Part shown: piece after piece, positions 1-8,680 of the stretch
Layout: every line of letters starts with the position of its first letter
How positions within the stretch are numbered: the stretch's first letter is position 1
Assembly (NCBI GenBank): GCA_030040895.1
Contig: JASHSJ010000031.1
Coordinates: forward strand, 1 to 64,000
Origin: Microcaldota archaeon
GTDB taxonomy: Archaea > Micrarchaeota > Micrarchaeia > Micrarchaeales > Micrarchaeaceae
Direction of reading: 5' to 3'
Length of the DNA stretch: 64,000 bases
Position numbers and translations under genes: made by a program
Notes under the pieces: model-generated
Database searches by the model: none
What the model was told of the DNA's origin: nothing
The model's input: the letters and a program-made list of their open reading frames with translations, nothing else

Positions 1-239
1 ATGGAAAACTAAGCCCGATCAAGATAAAGATGAATGTCAAGACAGTAGAAGGATTCTCTGGTCATTCTGACAGAAGGCAGCTGATCGATTATCTGGAAAA
101 CCTGAGGCCAAGGCCGAAGAATGTCTACACTATGCACGGAGAAGAACAAAAGTGCGAAGATCTTGCAAGGATGGCGGGAAGGATGTTACACGCAGATACA
201 AGGGCTCCAATGGACTTGGATTCAATAAGATTGAAGTAA
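1..239 (+). CDS. fttA: aCPSF1/FttA beta-CASP ribonuclease, C-terminal end (partial)
   Basis: The frame is open from the first complete codon (base 3) to the TAA at 237-239, so the gene starts outside the window. The visible tail has the metallo-beta-lactamase/beta-CASP C-terminal pattern: the FSGHSDRRQL segment (metal-binding HSD), a VYTMHGEE segment (another metal histidine) and an IRLK end. These are typical of archaeal aCPSF1 (FttA), the KH-domain ribonuclease that drives factor-dependent transcription termination. The KH and most catalytic regions are not visible, so aCPSF2-type relatives cannot be fully excluded. The ORF-track Met at base 30 is internal. It converges on dnaJ with only four bases between the stops. 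Confidence 0.82.
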   Translation, partial: GKLSPIKIKMNVKTVEGFSGHSDRRQLIDYLENLRPRPKNVYTMHGEEQKCEDLARMAGRMLHADTRAPMDLDSIRLK

Positions 240-243
240 GAAT

Positions 244-957
244 TCAACCAAAGAAAGATTTCTTTCCTGATTTCTCTGCCTTGATCCTGAACTTCTCGTT
301 CACGACTATGCTACCCCTTCCTCTGCACTCTCTGCACTCTTTATCATAGACTTTTCCTCTTCCTTTGCACTTGTTGCACATAGTGTCGAACATGAAGACT
401 CCAAACGGCCCGCTCTGTCTTGACTGAATCCTTCCTCTTCCATTGCAAGTCGGGCATTTGCTCTGCTTGGATCCTGGCTCTGCTCCATTGCCCTTGCAAT
501 TATCACATACCTTTCTCCGCTGAACTTCGAATTCCCTTTCCACTCCTCTCTCTATGTCGTTGAATGAGAGATAGACATTTACACCGCTTGCCTCCTGTGG
601 TTGTCCAAATCCCATGCCTTCTTCAAACATGTTTCCTCCGAAGCCACTGAATCCCATATCCTCGAAGTTCACGCCCATCTGCCTGAGAACTTCGTTTATG
701 TCAAAGTTCCTGAATATGTCATCCTGACTGAACCTTTGTCCAAACCCTTCAGGGCCGAATGTGTCGTATTGCTTGCGCTTTTCTGGATCTCCAAGTACAG
801 CATATGCTGCATTTATTTCCTTAAACTTCTCTTCTGCACTCTTCTCCTTGTTGCGGTCTGGATGGTAGCGCATGGCAAGGTCTCTATAAGCTCTTTTTAT
901 ATCATCAGCGCTAGCGTTTCTCTTGACTCCTAGCACATCATAATAATCTCTTGCCAT
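244..957 (-). CDS. dnaJ: DnaJ co-chaperone, naturally short (lacks C-terminal substrate domains)
   Basis: Hsp40 partner that stimulates DnaK ATPase activity. Residues 1-70 form the J-domain with HPD at 32-34, followed by a Gly/Phe-rich linker (about 70-120), the first strands of C-terminal domain I, and a zinc-finger region with four CxxCxGxG-type repeats ([32 protein letters not shown]). The protein then stops at 237 residues, whereas type I DnaJ is usually about 370. The rest of domain I, domain II and the dimerisation tail are missing. The stop lies four bases from the convergent fttA stop, so no hidden remainder fits there. It is the last gene of the regulator-grpE-dnaK-dnaJ operon, eight bases after dnaK. 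Confidence 0.93.
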   Translation of the reverse strand: MARDYYDVLGVKRNASADDIKRAYRDLAMRYHPDRNKEKSAEEKFKEINAAYAVLGDPEKRKQYDTFGPEGFGQRFSQDDIFRNFDINEVLRQMGVNFEDMGFSGFGGNMFEEGMGFGQPQEASGVNVYLSFNDIERGVEREFEVQRRKVCDNCKGNGAEPGSKQSKCPTCNGRGRIQSRQSGPFGVFMFDTMCNKCKGRGKVYDKECRECRGRGSIVVNEKFRIKAEKSGKKSFFG

Positions 958-965
958 TCATTCAC

Positions 966-2804
966 TCAGAGATCAGAGGGCCTTGGGCCTCCCTGCGCAC
1001 CATCAGTAGTTCCTCCATCGCCTCCTCCGCTTGAAGGACCTTCACTTCCTGGCGCCCCTCCTTTGTACATACTGCCCCCAATGCCTTCCAATGCTTTCTT
1101 GAGACTCTCTATCTTTTCATTGAGCCTGTCCAGCTGCTCCTTCTTCACTGCCTCATCAAGCTCTGCCTTTGCCTTCTCTACTTTCTCTGCCACATCGCTT
1201 GGTATCTTGTCTTTGTATTCTTCAAGCGCACGATCCGCAGTATATACTAGTGACTCGGCGTTGTTCTTTAGCTCTACCTGCTCACGTATCTTATTATCAG
1301 CCTCTTCGTACTTCTTGGCCTCTTCCATCTTTCTCTCTATGTCCTTCGAGTCCATCTTATGCGGAGCAACTATGTCCATGCTCTGCGCCTTCCCTGTTGC
1401 CTTGTCTGTTGCAGTTACATGAAGTATTCCGTTCGAGTCTATGTCAAAAGTTACTTCTATCTGAGGGATTCCTCTCCTAGCTGGCGGTATTCCAGTCAGC
1501 ATGAACTTTCCTAGCTCTATGTTGTCCTTTGCCATCGGCCTTTCTCCTTGTATTATGTGGATTTCTACTCCAGGCTGGTTGTCATCAGCTGTCGAGAATA
1601 TCTGGGACTTCTTTATTGGGATTGTTGTATTTCGCTCTATTATCTTTGTTGCAACTCCGCCCAATGTCTCTATGCTCAATGTCAATGGAGTAACATCAAG
1701 AAGCACTATGTCTTTGACCTCTCCACTAAGAACTCCTCCTTCTACGGCTGCACCTAGCGCAACTGCTTCCATAGGATCTACTCCTCTCTCTATTTTCTTG
1801 CCGAGCAGTTGCTCAACGTATCTCTGCACTATCGGCATCCTAGTCGGTCCCCCAATCATGATGACCTTGTCGATGCCGGTTGGCTCCATCTTCGCGTCCT
1901 TGAGCGCCTGCATAACGGGCTTTGCCGATCTCTCAACGGTTGGAACTACTATGCTCTCGAGCTTGGCCCTTGTGAACTCGTATGTGAAATTGAATGGGCC
2001 CCCTTTCTTGTCCTTTGCAAGGAACGGTAGGTTTATCTCTGTGCTCATTACAGTCGAGAGTTCTATCTTCGCCCTTTCTCCTGCCTCTCTTATCCTCTGC
2101 ATTGCCTGCCTGTCCGTAGTCACATCAATTCCATGCTTGCTCTTTATCTCATCAGTGAGGAAATTGACTACGGAGTTGTCCATATCAGTCCCTCCTAGCT
2201 GAGTGTCTCCGCTTGTTGACTTAACTTCAAATACTCCTTTTCCGAACTCCATGATGGTTACATCAAGCGTTCCTCCTCCAAGGTCATACACAAGGATCTT
2301 CATGTCCTTGTTGTGCTTGTCCACTCCGTAAGCAAGCGCTGCTGCCGTTGGCTCGTTGACAAGCCTCGATACCTTGAAGCCTGCAATTGCTGCTGCGTCC
2401 TTTGTCGCCTGCCTCTGATTGTCGTTGAAGTAAGCAGGCACTGTTATGACTGCCTCGTTTACTTCGTCTCCAAGGAACGTTTCTGCATCCTTCTTTATCT
2501 TCTGAAGCAACGTAGCTGACAGTTCCTGCGGTGTGTATTCTTTGCCGTATATCTTGTATCTGTAGTCAGTTCCCATCTTCCTCTTGAATGCTGTGAGCGT
2601 CCCTTCTGCATTCGCCACCGCCTGTCTTCTTGCTGGCTCTCCAATGAGTCTTTGTCCATCTTTTGTGAAAGCAACATAGCTAGGAAATGCCTTTCCGTAG
2701 AGCGTAGTGCCTTCAGTGCTCGGTATTATAACCGGCCTTCCTCCCTCAAGCGTTGCTGCCGCTGAGTTTGAAGTTCCCAAATCTATTCCTATGATTTTTG
2801 CCAT
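966..2804 (-). CDS. dnaK: Molecular chaperone DnaK (Hsp70)
   Basis: ATP-dependent cytosolic Hsp70. The N-terminal nucleotide-binding domain shows phosphate-loop motifs GIDLGTSNS and [12 protein letters not shown] and the adenosine-site IGGPTRMP. The substrate-binding domain ([16 protein letters not shown] onward) and a helical lid follow, ending in a Gly/Ser/Pro-rich tail. At 612 residues it is full length. An AGTGAT ribosome site precedes the ATG. It lies eight bases downstream of grpE and eight bases upstream of dnaJ, so it is probably co-transcribed from the regulator promoter near 3775. DnaK systems in archaea are generally considered acquired from bacteria. Confidence 0.97.
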   Translation of the reverse strand: MAKIIGIDLGTSNSAAATLEGGRPVIIPSTEGTTLYGKAFPSYVAFTKDGQRLIGEPARRQAVANAEGTLTAFKRKMGTDYRYKIYGKEYTPQELSATLLQKIKKDAETFLGDEVNEAVITVPAYFNDNQRQATKDAAAIAGFKVSRLVNEPTAAALAYGVDKHNKDMKILVYDLGGGTLDVTIMEFGKGVFEVKSTSGDTQLGGTDMDNSVVNFLTDEIKSKHGIDVTTDRQAMQRIREAGERAKIELSTVMSTEINLPFLAKDKKGGPFNFTYEFTRAKLESIVVPTVERSAKPVMQALKDAKMEPTGIDKVIMIGGPTRMPIVQRYVEQLLGKKIERGVDPMEAVALGAAVEGGVLSGEVKDIVLLDVTPLTLSIETLGGVATKIIERNTTIPIKKSQIFSTADDNQPGVEIHIIQGERPMAKDNIELGKFMLTGIPPARRGIPQIEVTFDIDSNGILHVTATDKATGKAQSMDIVAPHKMDSKDIERKMEEAKKYEEADNKIREQVELKNNAESLVYTADRALEEYKDKIPSDVAEKVEKAKAELDEAVKKEQLDRLNEKIESLKKALEGIGGSMYKGGAPGSEGPSSGGGDGGTTDGAQGGPRPSDL

Positions 2805-2812
2805 ATTATCAC

Positions 2813-3337
2813 TTATTTATCGTTTTTCCTTTCTGCTTCTTCTTCCCTTTCCTTTGAAACTATCACAGATGCGGGACGAAGCAATATCCCGTTGAACGTG
2901 TAGCCTTTCTTTGTTACCTCGATTACTGTCCCCGGCTTAGCATCGTCTTCTTGTGTCATTACTATCTCGTGCTTGTATGGGTCGAACACTCCATTACATT
3001 CAACTTCCGCAAGACCGCTTTTCTTCATCACATCGTAGAAGTTCGAATACAGGAGCTCTACGCCTTTGACCATGTTCTTGTCATCTGACTTTCTTACTAC
3101 TACAAGCGCAAGCTCGAATTCATCTAGGATCGGGAGCAGAGATTTTGCGAATTCTGCTCTTCCAATTCCCTTTGCTCCTTCAATATCCGTCTTTATTCTT
3201 TTCTTGTAATTATCAAATTCAGCTGCAAGCCTCAAGAGTCTGTCTTTGTAATCTTCTTTTGGTTCGTTAGCCTCTTTCTTTTCCTTCTTCTGCTCCTGCT
3301 CTTCCTTTCCTTCCTTCTCTTCAGCCAAAGCAATCAC
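2813..3337 (-). CDS. grpE: GrpE nucleotide exchange factor
   Basis: Nucleotide-exchange factor for DnaK. Residues 1-30 are a charged Lys/Glu-rich tail, followed by the dimerising helix ([12 protein letters not shown]) and the C-terminal beta domain with the family signature around [17 protein letters not shown]. At 174 residues it has normal length. The start is a GTG whose first bases overlap the TGA of the upstream regulator gene (GTGA junction), which implies translational coupling. A GGTGA motif lies about ten bases upstream. An in-frame TTG three codons later is an alternative start. Confidence 0.94.
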   Translation of the reverse strand: MIALAEEKEGKEEQEQKKEKKEANEPKEDYKDRLLRLAAEFDNYKKRIKTDIEGAKGIGRAEFAKSLLPILDEFELALVVVRKSDDKNMVKGVELLYSNFYDVMKKSGLAEVECNGVFDPYKHEIVMTQEDDAKPGTVIEVTKKGYTFNGILLRPASVIVSKEREEEAERKNDK

Positions 3338-3750
3338 TTTTCATCGTCACCGAAATGTTCTATCATCATTCTGTCAAACTGCCTGGCCATGTCAAGCATG
3401 CGGTGCATCTCCCTTTCTATGTCATATTCAAGCTCTTCTATGGTTCTTGTCATCTCTGCTGCCCTAAGATAGTACTTATGACCCCTCTTTACTACCAATC
3501 CAGCATCAATGAACCTATTGAGATGATAGATAACTGTACTTCTAGCCAGCTTAGGTTTGAAGCTGAACTGTGAACTGGAAAGGCCTACGTCTTCGCGCGC
3601 GGCCTCAACAAACTTCTTTAGCATCTGTTCTTCTACGCTTATGCTCTTGCTGTCTGCAGTAAGGCCTAGTGCCTCGCAGAACCATTTTATCATCTGATCC
3701 GGCCTGTCTTGCCTTGGCATGTCTACTGTTCTGATTACTATCTTCCCCAT
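3334..3750 (-). CDS. Winged-helix transcription regulator heading the heat-shock operon
   Basis: Predicted DNA-binding protein of 138 residues. A helix-turn-helix/wing segment lies in the middle (KLARSTVIYHLNRFIDAGLVVKRG, then KYYLRA), and the C-terminus forms a long, probably coiled-coil dimerisation helix (EELEYDIEREMHRMLDMARQ). It is the first gene of the grpE-dnaK-dnaJ operon and divergent from hsp20, so I infer a heat-shock repressor acting on the shared 90-bp intergenic region. It is not recognisable as bacterial HrcA or euryarchaeal Phr by eye. A TATA-like TTTAAA about 26 bases upstream of the ATG suggests a leaderless mRNA. Confidence 0.8.
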   Translation of the reverse strand: MGKIVIRTVDMPRQDRPDQMIKWFCEALGLTADSKSISVEEQMLKKFVEAAREDVGLSSSQFSFKPKLARSTVIYHLNRFIDAGLVVKRGHKYYLRAAEMTRTIEELEYDIEREMHRMLDMARQFDRMMIEHFGDDEK

Positions 3751-3772
3751 GAGTATAGTTATGTGGCGATAT

Positions 3773-3781
3773 GTTTAAATA
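3773..3781 (-). promoter_or_regulatory. TATA box of the heat-shock operon
   Basis: TATTTAAAC on the minus strand is centred about 26 bases upstream of the regulator ATG at 3750, as expected for a leaderless archaeal transcript. Confidence 0.6.
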
Positions 3782-3788
3782 ATGTTGC

Positions 3789-3797
3789 TTTTATAAT
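3789..3797 (+). promoter_or_regulatory. TATA box of hsp20
   Basis: TTTTATAAT places a start site near 3819, leaving a roughly 20-base leader with an AGTGAT ribosome site just before the ATG at 3840. Confidence 0.5.
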
Positions 3798-3839
3798 AAT
3801 ATTAGTTGAAATATCGAAAAATAATTGACAAGTGATGCA

Positions 3840-4280
3840 ATGGCAAAACAACCAAAGAAGACAAGAAACGACGACAAGATAAGGATACGAGAGAAGGAAC
3901 AGCAGCCGGAACAGCCTCAGCTCCAGCTTTCATGGATACAGCCCATGCAGCTATTTGGCCTTCCGTCCATTGAGAACGTATTTGGCGGCATGCCAAAGAC
4001 AGATGTAATGGACAAGGGAAACATCATAGAAGTGAGGGTTGATCTTCCAGGAGTTCAGGAGAAGGACATAGATCTCGAGGTCTCAAATCAAACGATAAGG
4101 ATAACGGCATCGAGATCGGATGGAACTGAGCAAAACACAGCAGGCTATTACTACAAGGAGAGCTCAACTATGGGCTACCAAAGGCTTGTGACATTGCCTC
4201 AGCCAATAGTACCGAAGAGTGCAAAGGCAAATCTCGAGAATGGAATTCTTGAGATAATAGCAAGGAAGGCTGCCGCATAA
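3840..4280 (+). CDS. hsp20: Small heat-shock protein, Hsp20/alpha-crystallin family
   Basis: ATP-independent holdase that binds unfolding proteins in the cytosol. A charged Lys/Arg/Gln-rich N-terminus precedes the alpha-crystallin domain (about residues 55-142), with EVRVDLPGVQEKDIDLEV and the hallmark A-x-x-x-N-G-I-L pattern (KANLENGILEI). It ends right after the domain and lacks a clear I-x-I tail. I chose the ATG at 3840 over the TTG at 3825 because AGTGAT sits just upstream of it. It is divergent from the DnaK operon and likely co-regulated with it, and it abuts the convergent DUF2079 gene without a gap. Confidence 0.93.
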   Translation: MAKQPKKTRNDDKIRIREKEQQPEQPQLQLSWIQPMQLFGLPSIENVFGGMPKTDVMDKGNIIEVRVDLPGVQEKDIDLEVSNQTIRITASRSDGTEQNTAGYYYKESSTMGYQRLVTLPQPIVPKSAKANLENGILEIIARKAAA

Positions 4281-5822
4281 TCAGGCGGCCTTCCAAAGCT
4301 GTGCGCTGCCATTCTCAGCGTATAGATAGTAACCGTTCTGATTGATGTAATTTGCAGTGAACTGCTGTTCATTCATTGGATATGCGTAGCCAAATTGCCA
4401 CAACGTAGCTACGCTAGTGTTGAAATCAACTACAATGTATTCTGGCTTGAAGAACACATACTGCTCCTGCGGCCATTCATAGTACTCTCTGGCGAAGAGA
4501 TGCGGGCTAAGATAGTGAGGTGCCATGACGCTGGCATTATCCGGTATCATGTTTATTATTGAATATAGTTGAGAATAAGCTTGCTCTTGGGTTGAATTAC
4601 TCTGAAATAAGAATGCCTGCCATATGTCAGTTACATGAGGATTGACATTTGATACCAGCAACAGCGGGGAGAAAGCAAGTATCGCAAAGTTGATGAATAA
4701 AAGAGTCGATTTGACCAGCGGCAATATCGCGGGATTTTTTCTGCCCAGCATCTTTACAATAATGCCCTTGTTTTCGCTAATCAAGATAAGTCCCAATATT
4801 GCTGCAACTACAGTTCCACCTAGCACATACGAATAATCCTGGAGTGATATGAATGTGAAGCTGAAGTCTTTGATTATAAGAACTTCTACTATCCATGGCA
4901 AAGTGAGCAATAAAGTTACTAAAGGATCTGAAAGAACAAGTATTCCAAAGCAGAATATTCCCACAAGGAGTCCATAAAATATGTAAATTCCATAGGCGCC
5001 ATAAGATAGTCCCGAGGTTCCTGATGCCACGTTCTGGTAAAATAGACCTAGCTGCTGCGGAAGCAGTTGTATGACTTTGAAGTAGCCTGGTATACTAGCA
5101 TATGATGCAGCATAAGCAGATGATAGGTTAGATATTATGTAAAGATAAATTAGGAAAGCAAGCACAGAAAGCAATATTGCTGAAACAGCAAGCTTAATTC
5201 TCTCAGTTCTGATGCGTTTGTCTTTTGTGTGAAGGAAATCAAACGTAAAAAGCCCAAGCGCAAGCGAAAAGCCAATGATCGGTGCAAATTCAAGGGCCCC
5301 AAGTAGAAGCGCAAACGATGCGAAGAACCATGGTCTATTTATCTTCATGTAGAAGTAAAAGGCAAGTATCGTGAAAGGAACGAGCAGATCTTCAACATGA
5401 TAGTCGAATATCATGATTCCGTGAGTTCCGGGGTTTATTAGAAAAATTATGCAGAAAACTAGTGCCCAAGCCGAGCTTCCAAGGAGTTTCTGCACTACAA
5501 AGAAGATCAGGAGCCCAGTGAGCGACATAAGCACTGCTTGGAATAAGAGCAACGTTATGGCCGATTGATAGAGAAAGAATACTGGAAGCACAAGTAGCTG
5601 ATCAGGTGCAACATGTCCCCAGAAAACCAAATATCCAAGGCCACCGACAACTGATGGATAATGTATGTGATAGTACATCGCATATGCGTTTATTCCAAGA
5701 TCGCCAAATTCATTGAATGTGCTATAGGCATTTATTCCATAAGCTGACCAATACGCAGCGCTAAGTATAGTTACAGCAATCGCTATTGCCAGGTATACCT
5801 TATTTCTTTTGTCTGCTCCCAT
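4281..5822 (-). CDS. DUF2079-family polytopic membrane protein
   Basis: Integral membrane protein with about ten or more hydrophobic segments. The family-like N-terminal signature is visible: FNEFGDLGINAYAMYYH, WGHVAPDQLLVLP, then FDYHVEDLLVPF. The C-terminus is an extracytoplasmic domain rich in aromatic residues. DUF2079 proteins resemble GT-C-fold glycosyltransferases, but their substrates are unknown. The longest frame starts at 5870. I prefer the ATG at 5822 because a TATA-like element on the minus strand (5841-5850) sits at the right distance, and the longer start would place the promoter inside the neighbouring gene. No clear operon partner. Confidence 0.8.
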   Translation of the reverse strand: MGADKRNKVYLAIAIAVTILSAAYWSAYGINAYSTFNEFGDLGINAYAMYYHIHYPSVVGGLGYLVFWGHVAPDQLLVLPVFFLYQSAITLLLFQAVLMSLTGLLIFFVVQKLLGSSAWALVFCIIFLINPGTHGIMIFDYHVEDLLVPFTILAFYFYMKINRPWFFASFALLLGALEFAPIIGFSLALGLFTFDFLHTKDKRIRTERIKLAVSAILLSVLAFLIYLYIISNLSSAYAASYASIPGYFKVIQLLPQQLGLFYQNVASGTSGLSYGAYGIYIFYGLLVGIFCFGILVLSDPLVTLLLTLPWIVEVLIIKDFSFTFISLQDYSYVLGGTVVAAILGLILISENKGIIVKMLGRKNPAILPLVKSTLLFINFAILAFSPLLLVSNVNPHVTDIWQAFLFQSNSTQEQAYSQLYSIINMIPDNASVMAPHYLSPHLFAREYYEWPQEQYVFFKPEYIVVDFNTSVATLWQFGYAYPMNEQQFTANYINQNGYYLYAENGSAQLWKAA

Positions 5823-5840
5823 GAACAAACCGATATCATC

Positions 5841-5850
5841 TATTAAAATA
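5841..5850 (-). promoter_or_regulatory. TATA-like element of the DUF2079 gene
   Basis: TATTTTAATA on the minus strand lies about 24 bases upstream of the ATG at 5822. It is packed next to the oppositely oriented pcm promoter. Confidence 0.45.
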
Positions 5851-5853
5851 GAT

Positions 5854-5862
5854 AATTTATAT
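5854..5862 (+). promoter_or_regulatory. TATA box of pcm
   Basis: AATTTATAT is centred about 26 bases before the pcm ATG at 5883, suggesting a leaderless mRNA. Confidence 0.6.
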
Positions 5863-5882
5863 CTCTGCATCTAAGATCAATC

Positions 5883-6521
5883 ATGGCAAGCTCATTTACA
5901 ATGCAAGATCTTACTAGAATGCTGATAGAAGGAGGGTTTATACGCACGAAGAAAGTATCTGATGCATTTCTGAGATTTGATAGAAAGGATTTTGTTAGAG
6001 AAGAGGATCAGAGATGGGCTTATGAAGATACTCCGTTGCAGATAGGAAACGATTCTACTATATCACAGCCTTCAACTGTTGCAATGATGCTTGAACTGCT
6101 GCATCTTGAGGAAGGTGATAATGTACTTGAGATCGGAACTGGAAGCGGATGGGAGGCATGCATAATATCTTATTGCATAGGAAAGGGAAAGCTCACTACA
6201 ATAGAGATAGATCCTGATATCATGGAGTTCGGAAAGGCAAACATCAAGAAGTATGGCATTAAGAACATAAAGTCGATACTTGGAGACGGATCAAAAGGAT
6301 ATGCCCAAAACGGACCATACAATAAGATAATATTCTCTGTTGCTGCGCCGACAATCCGTAAAGATGTTTTGGCACAACTAAAGAATGGTGGAAGGCTTAT
6401 AGCACCAATTGGAACTGGACACCTGCAAACAATGAAATTGATAGAGAAGACAAAGACAGGTTTCACAGAAACAAATCATGGATGGTTCTCGTTTTCCGAG
6501 CTTAATGAAAACATTGCCTGA
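5883..6521 (+). CDS. pcm: Protein-L-isoaspartate O-methyltransferase
   Basis: SAM-dependent repair enzyme that methylates isoaspartyl residues of damaged proteins. The 212-residue protein shows the family N-terminus (RKDFVREED, then YEDTPLQIGNDSTISQPSTVAMM, which contains the substrate-binding loop) and SAM motif I (VLEIGTGSGWEA), followed by the TIEIDPD acidic loop and GDGSKGY. Length is normal. It has its own TATA box and is apparently leaderless. It is followed after about 45 bases by pth2 in the same direction. Confidence 0.95.
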   Translation: MASSFTMQDLTRMLIEGGFIRTKKVSDAFLRFDRKDFVREEDQRWAYEDTPLQIGNDSTISQPSTVAMMLELLHLEEGDNVLEIGTGSGWEACIISYCIGKGKLTTIEIDPDIMEFGKANIKKYGIKNIKSILGDGSKGYAQNGPYNKIIFSVAAPTIRKDVLAQLKNGGRLIAPIGTGHLQTMKLIEKTKTGFTETNHGWFSFSELNENIA

Positions 6522-6564
6522 CCAGCATGCATAAAAACCTGATTTTCTAATGACATTTGATCTT

Positions 6565-6918
6565 ATGGAAGTCAAGCAGACAATCATAGTCAGAAAAGAT
6601 CTTGACATGGGTGCAGGAAAGCTGGCAGCTCAGTGCGCTCATGCATCAGTGCTAAGCTTTCTTGAAGCACAGCGTGTGGACAAAGATATTGCAAGGCAGT
6701 GGCTTGACTCTGGTCAGAAGAAGATAGTGCTGAAGGTAGAGGATGAAGATTCATTAAAGAAACTATACGAAGCATTCAAGTTCAAGAAGATTCCATGCGC
6801 ACTGATCAACGACGCTGGACTAACACAGCTGCCGCCAGGAACCACAACAACTCTTGGCATAGGCCCATGGGACAGCGCAGCAATAGATCAGTTTACTGGA
6901 AAGTTAAAGCTAATGTAA
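6565..6918 (+). CDS. pth2: Peptidyl-tRNA hydrolase, archaeal/eukaryotic type (Pth2)
   Basis: Releases tRNA from stalled peptidyl-tRNA. The family motifs are present: KQTIIVRKDLDMGAGKLAAQCAHA, then LINDAGLTQLPPGTTTTLGIGP. The ORF track starts five codons earlier at 6550. Family members begin within one to three residues of the KQ-I-VR strand, so the ATG at 6565 is preferred and gives 117 residues, the normal length. A TATA-like CATAAAAA near 6529-6536 would suit this start. It ends three bases before the convergent ilvE stop. Confidence 0.95.
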   Translation: MEVKQTIIVRKDLDMGAGKLAAQCAHASVLSFLEAQRVDKDIARQWLDSGQKKIVLKVEDEDSLKKLYEAFKFKKIPCALINDAGLTQLPPGTTTTLGIGPWDSAAIDQFTGKLKLM

Positions 6919-6921
6919 AAT

Positions 6922-7842
6922 TCACTTCACATAAGTGAGCCAGTTTCTGTATTCATGATCTCTTCCATGCACTACATCATCAAACTTCTTTGCGATCTTC
7001 TTTGTAATAGCTCCTGGTTTTCCATTTCCAACTTTTATCCCATCTATGTTTACTACCGGAGTAATCTCTGCAGCCGTTCCGGTGAAGAAAACTTCATCTG
7101 CAGAATAAAGCTCTTCTTTGTGAACCTGACGTTCATCAATTCCTATGCCAAGATCATCTGCTATCTCCATAACACTATCCCTTGTAACTCCCAGAAGTAT
7201 ATCCGATCCCTTATCCGGTGTAACCAGCGCATTCTTCTCCACCAGAAATATGTTTTCTGCCGTTCCCTCTGCCACATATCCTTCACTTGCAGAAAGAAGT
7301 ATTGCTTCTTCAAATCCGGAATCTTTTGCTTCATAGTTTGCCATTATGGAGTTTAGATAATTGCCACTTCCCTTTGCCTCAACTGGGAGTATATCTGAAT
7401 TTATCCTGCGCCAAGATGAAACCTTGCATCGTATTCCTTGATCCTTGCCCTTTCCATAATACGCTCCAAGTGGTATGGCTGCAATAAATATGCTTACTGG
7501 CTTTCCGTATGCCCCAACTCCTATCTCATCTGTGTTGTAGAATGCAAATGGTCTTATGTAACATGAGCTTAGTTTGTTGGCCTTGACAACATCAATTACT
7601 GCCTTCTCAAGCTGTTTCTGTGAGTATTTTTGTTCTATGAAGTAGATCTTCATGCTACTCAGGAATCTTTTCATATGATCTTGCAGCCTGAATATCACCG
7701 GCCCGTCTTCTGCTTCATATGCCCTAATTCCTTCGAATACTCCGCTGCCGTATTGCAGCGAATGAGTAAGTATGGGCACTCTTGCCTTTGGATATGGAAT
7801 GATCTTTCCGTCAAGCCAGACTTTCAATTTGGGGCTCTGCAT
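6922..7842 (-). CDS. ilvE: Branched-chain amino-acid aminotransferase
   Basis: PLP-dependent class IV aminotransferase for the last step of Val/Leu/Ile synthesis or first step of their breakdown. The 306-residue protein has the family N-terminus (KVWLDGKIIPYPKARVPILTHSLQYGSGVFEGIRAYE), the region holding the PLP lysine (LPVEAKGSGNYLNS), the EEAILLSASEGYVAEGTAENIF block and the C-terminal VFFTGTAAEITPV motif. Related D-amino-acid aminotransferases and ADC lyase share the fold, but the motif set fits IlvE best. No other branched-chain biosynthesis gene is present nearby. Confidence 0.92.
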   Translation of the reverse strand: MQSPKLKVWLDGKIIPYPKARVPILTHSLQYGSGVFEGIRAYEAEDGPVIFRLQDHMKRFLSSMKIYFIEQKYSQKQLEKAVIDVVKANKLSSCYIRPFAFYNTDEIGVGAYGKPVSIFIAAIPLGAYYGKGKDQGIRCKVSSWRRINSDILPVEAKGSGNYLNSIMANYEAKDSGFEEAILLSASEGYVAEGTAENIFLVEKNALVTPDKGSDILLGVTRDSVMEIADDLGIGIDERQVHKEELYSADEVFFTGTAAEITPVVNIDGIKVGNGKPGAITKKIAKKFDDVVHGRDHEYRNWLTYVK

Positions 7843-7861
7843 CTTATCAGTATCATGATAG

Positions 7862-8227
7862 ATGGAAAAGCTAATAACCCTTCTTTGGCAATATCAAAAT
7901 GGTGGTTATGTGAAAGACTCAGATGTATCAAGTACGCTAAAGCAGAAAGGATTCACCGATTTCCAGATAAAAGTTCTTGTGGAAACGAACAGAATAAAGA
8001 AAGGCGAAACTGTAACGTACAAGCAGCTAGCACAGAGAATAGGACATCCTCATGCTTATCGCGCGGTGGGCAGCGCGCTGAAGATAAATCCACTTGCTCC
8101 TGCCGTTCCATGCCACAGAGTGGTCCGCAGCAACGGTTCTGCTGGAAACTATTCAGCACCTGGTGGAACTGGGAAGAAGCTGCGCATGCTAAAGGAAGAG
8201 GGAGTTGACACTAGGATATTTGCCTAG
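7862..8227 (+). CDS. ogt: Methylated-DNA--protein-cysteine methyltransferase (O6-alkylguanine repair)
   Basis: Suicide DNA-repair protein that moves alkyl groups from O6-alkylguanine to its own cysteine. The active-site motif PCHRV is present with Cys84. Upstream lie the helix-turn-helix block (GETVTYKQLAQRIG) and the Arg-finger/Asn-hinge segment (YRAVGSALKINP). Downstream is the GxYxxPGGTGKK-like loop. At 121 residues it has only a short stub of the N-terminal domain, like other minimal archaeal forms. It is divergent from ilvE with 19 bases between starts. Confidence 0.93.
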   Translation: MEKLITLLWQYQNGGYVKDSDVSSTLKQKGFTDFQIKVLVETNRIKKGETVTYKQLAQRIGHPHAYRAVGSALKINPLAPAVPCHRVVRSNGSAGNYSAPGGTGKKLRMLKEEGVDTRIFA

Positions 8228-8245
8228 TCTCTGTAACAACCCAAT

Positions 8246-8641
8246 TCACATACCGGCTACCGCTCTTCCTACTATGAGATTATTCCGCTGACTCCAAGCG
8301 CTCAGATATACGTTATCGGGGACGGGCGCAGTTTCCTGCGCTCCGGCCTCGAAGTCAGAAATCCTTATTCCGGATCTCTCCAGGCTCTGCAACTCCCGCA
8401 AACCATCCCGTGTCAGCATTAATACTTTGCCTGGTTCTTCCTTTGTTGCAAAGTCAGCAAGCCCGAGCTCCTTGAGCCTATTCAAGTTGTACCAGATGGA
8501 ACTCTTCGAGTATCCGTAGCTCTCAGTGATATAATCCACGAATGCGGAAGCGCTGTCTATGCTATCCCTTCCTACTTCTAGGATTATCAGTTGCTCGCGC
8601 TTGCCCAAGCGCATCTTTTCCACTCTAGTTGTTATAGACAT
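8246..8641 (-). CDS. Winged-helix DNA-binding protein, unknown target
   Basis: Small basic protein of about 131 residues. Residues 15-85 form a winged-helix fold (YGYSKSSIWYNLNRLKELGLADF as recognition and scaffold helices, KVLMLTRDGLRELQSLE as wing and following helix). The tail has no recognised motif. I chose the ATG at 8641 over the GTG at 8650. The TATA-like palindrome centred at 8673 predicts a start site near 8647, so both are compatible with a nearly leaderless message. It lies downstream of pelota and the unexplained 8.67-8.87 kb segment. The regulated gene is unknown. Confidence 0.72.
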   Translation of the reverse strand: MSITTRVEKMRLGKREQLIILEVGRDSIDSASAFVDYITESYGYSKSSIWYNLNRLKELGLADFATKEEPGKVLMLTRDGLRELQSLERSGIRISDFEAGAQETAPVPDNVYLSAWSQRNNLIVGRAVAGM

Positions 8642-8666
8642 CTGGCCCACAAACCCACCTAAAATC

Positions 8667-8680
8667 GTTTTTTAAAAAAC
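8667..8680 (-). promoter_or_regulatory. TATA-like perfect palindrome GTTTTTTAAAAAAC
   Basis: A 14-bp perfect palindrome about 26 bases upstream of the winged-helix gene start. It probably serves as its TATA element. Read on the minus strand it also gives a T6 run that could end a transcript coming from 8.84 kb. Confidence 0.45.

Larger units (their letters stand above)
3767..3816. promoter_or_regulatory. Possible operator: separated inverted repeat CGATAT / ATATCG
   Basis: CGATAT at 3767-3772 and its inverse ATATCG at 3811-3816 flank both TATA boxes of the divergent regulator/hsp20 promoter region. Each arm lies close to one transcription unit. The six-base arms are short enough to be chance. 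The operator role is an inference from the adjacent regulator gene. Confidence 0.25.

Noticed and set aside
244-957. Frameshift as the cause of the short DnaJ
   Set aside because: Only four bases lie between its stop and the end of fttA, and the neighbouring sequence codes for FttA, so no displaced DnaJ remainder exists here.
1501-2202. 233-residue plus-strand ORF
   Set aside because: It is antisense to the well-supported dnaK gene and has no family resemblance or start signals.
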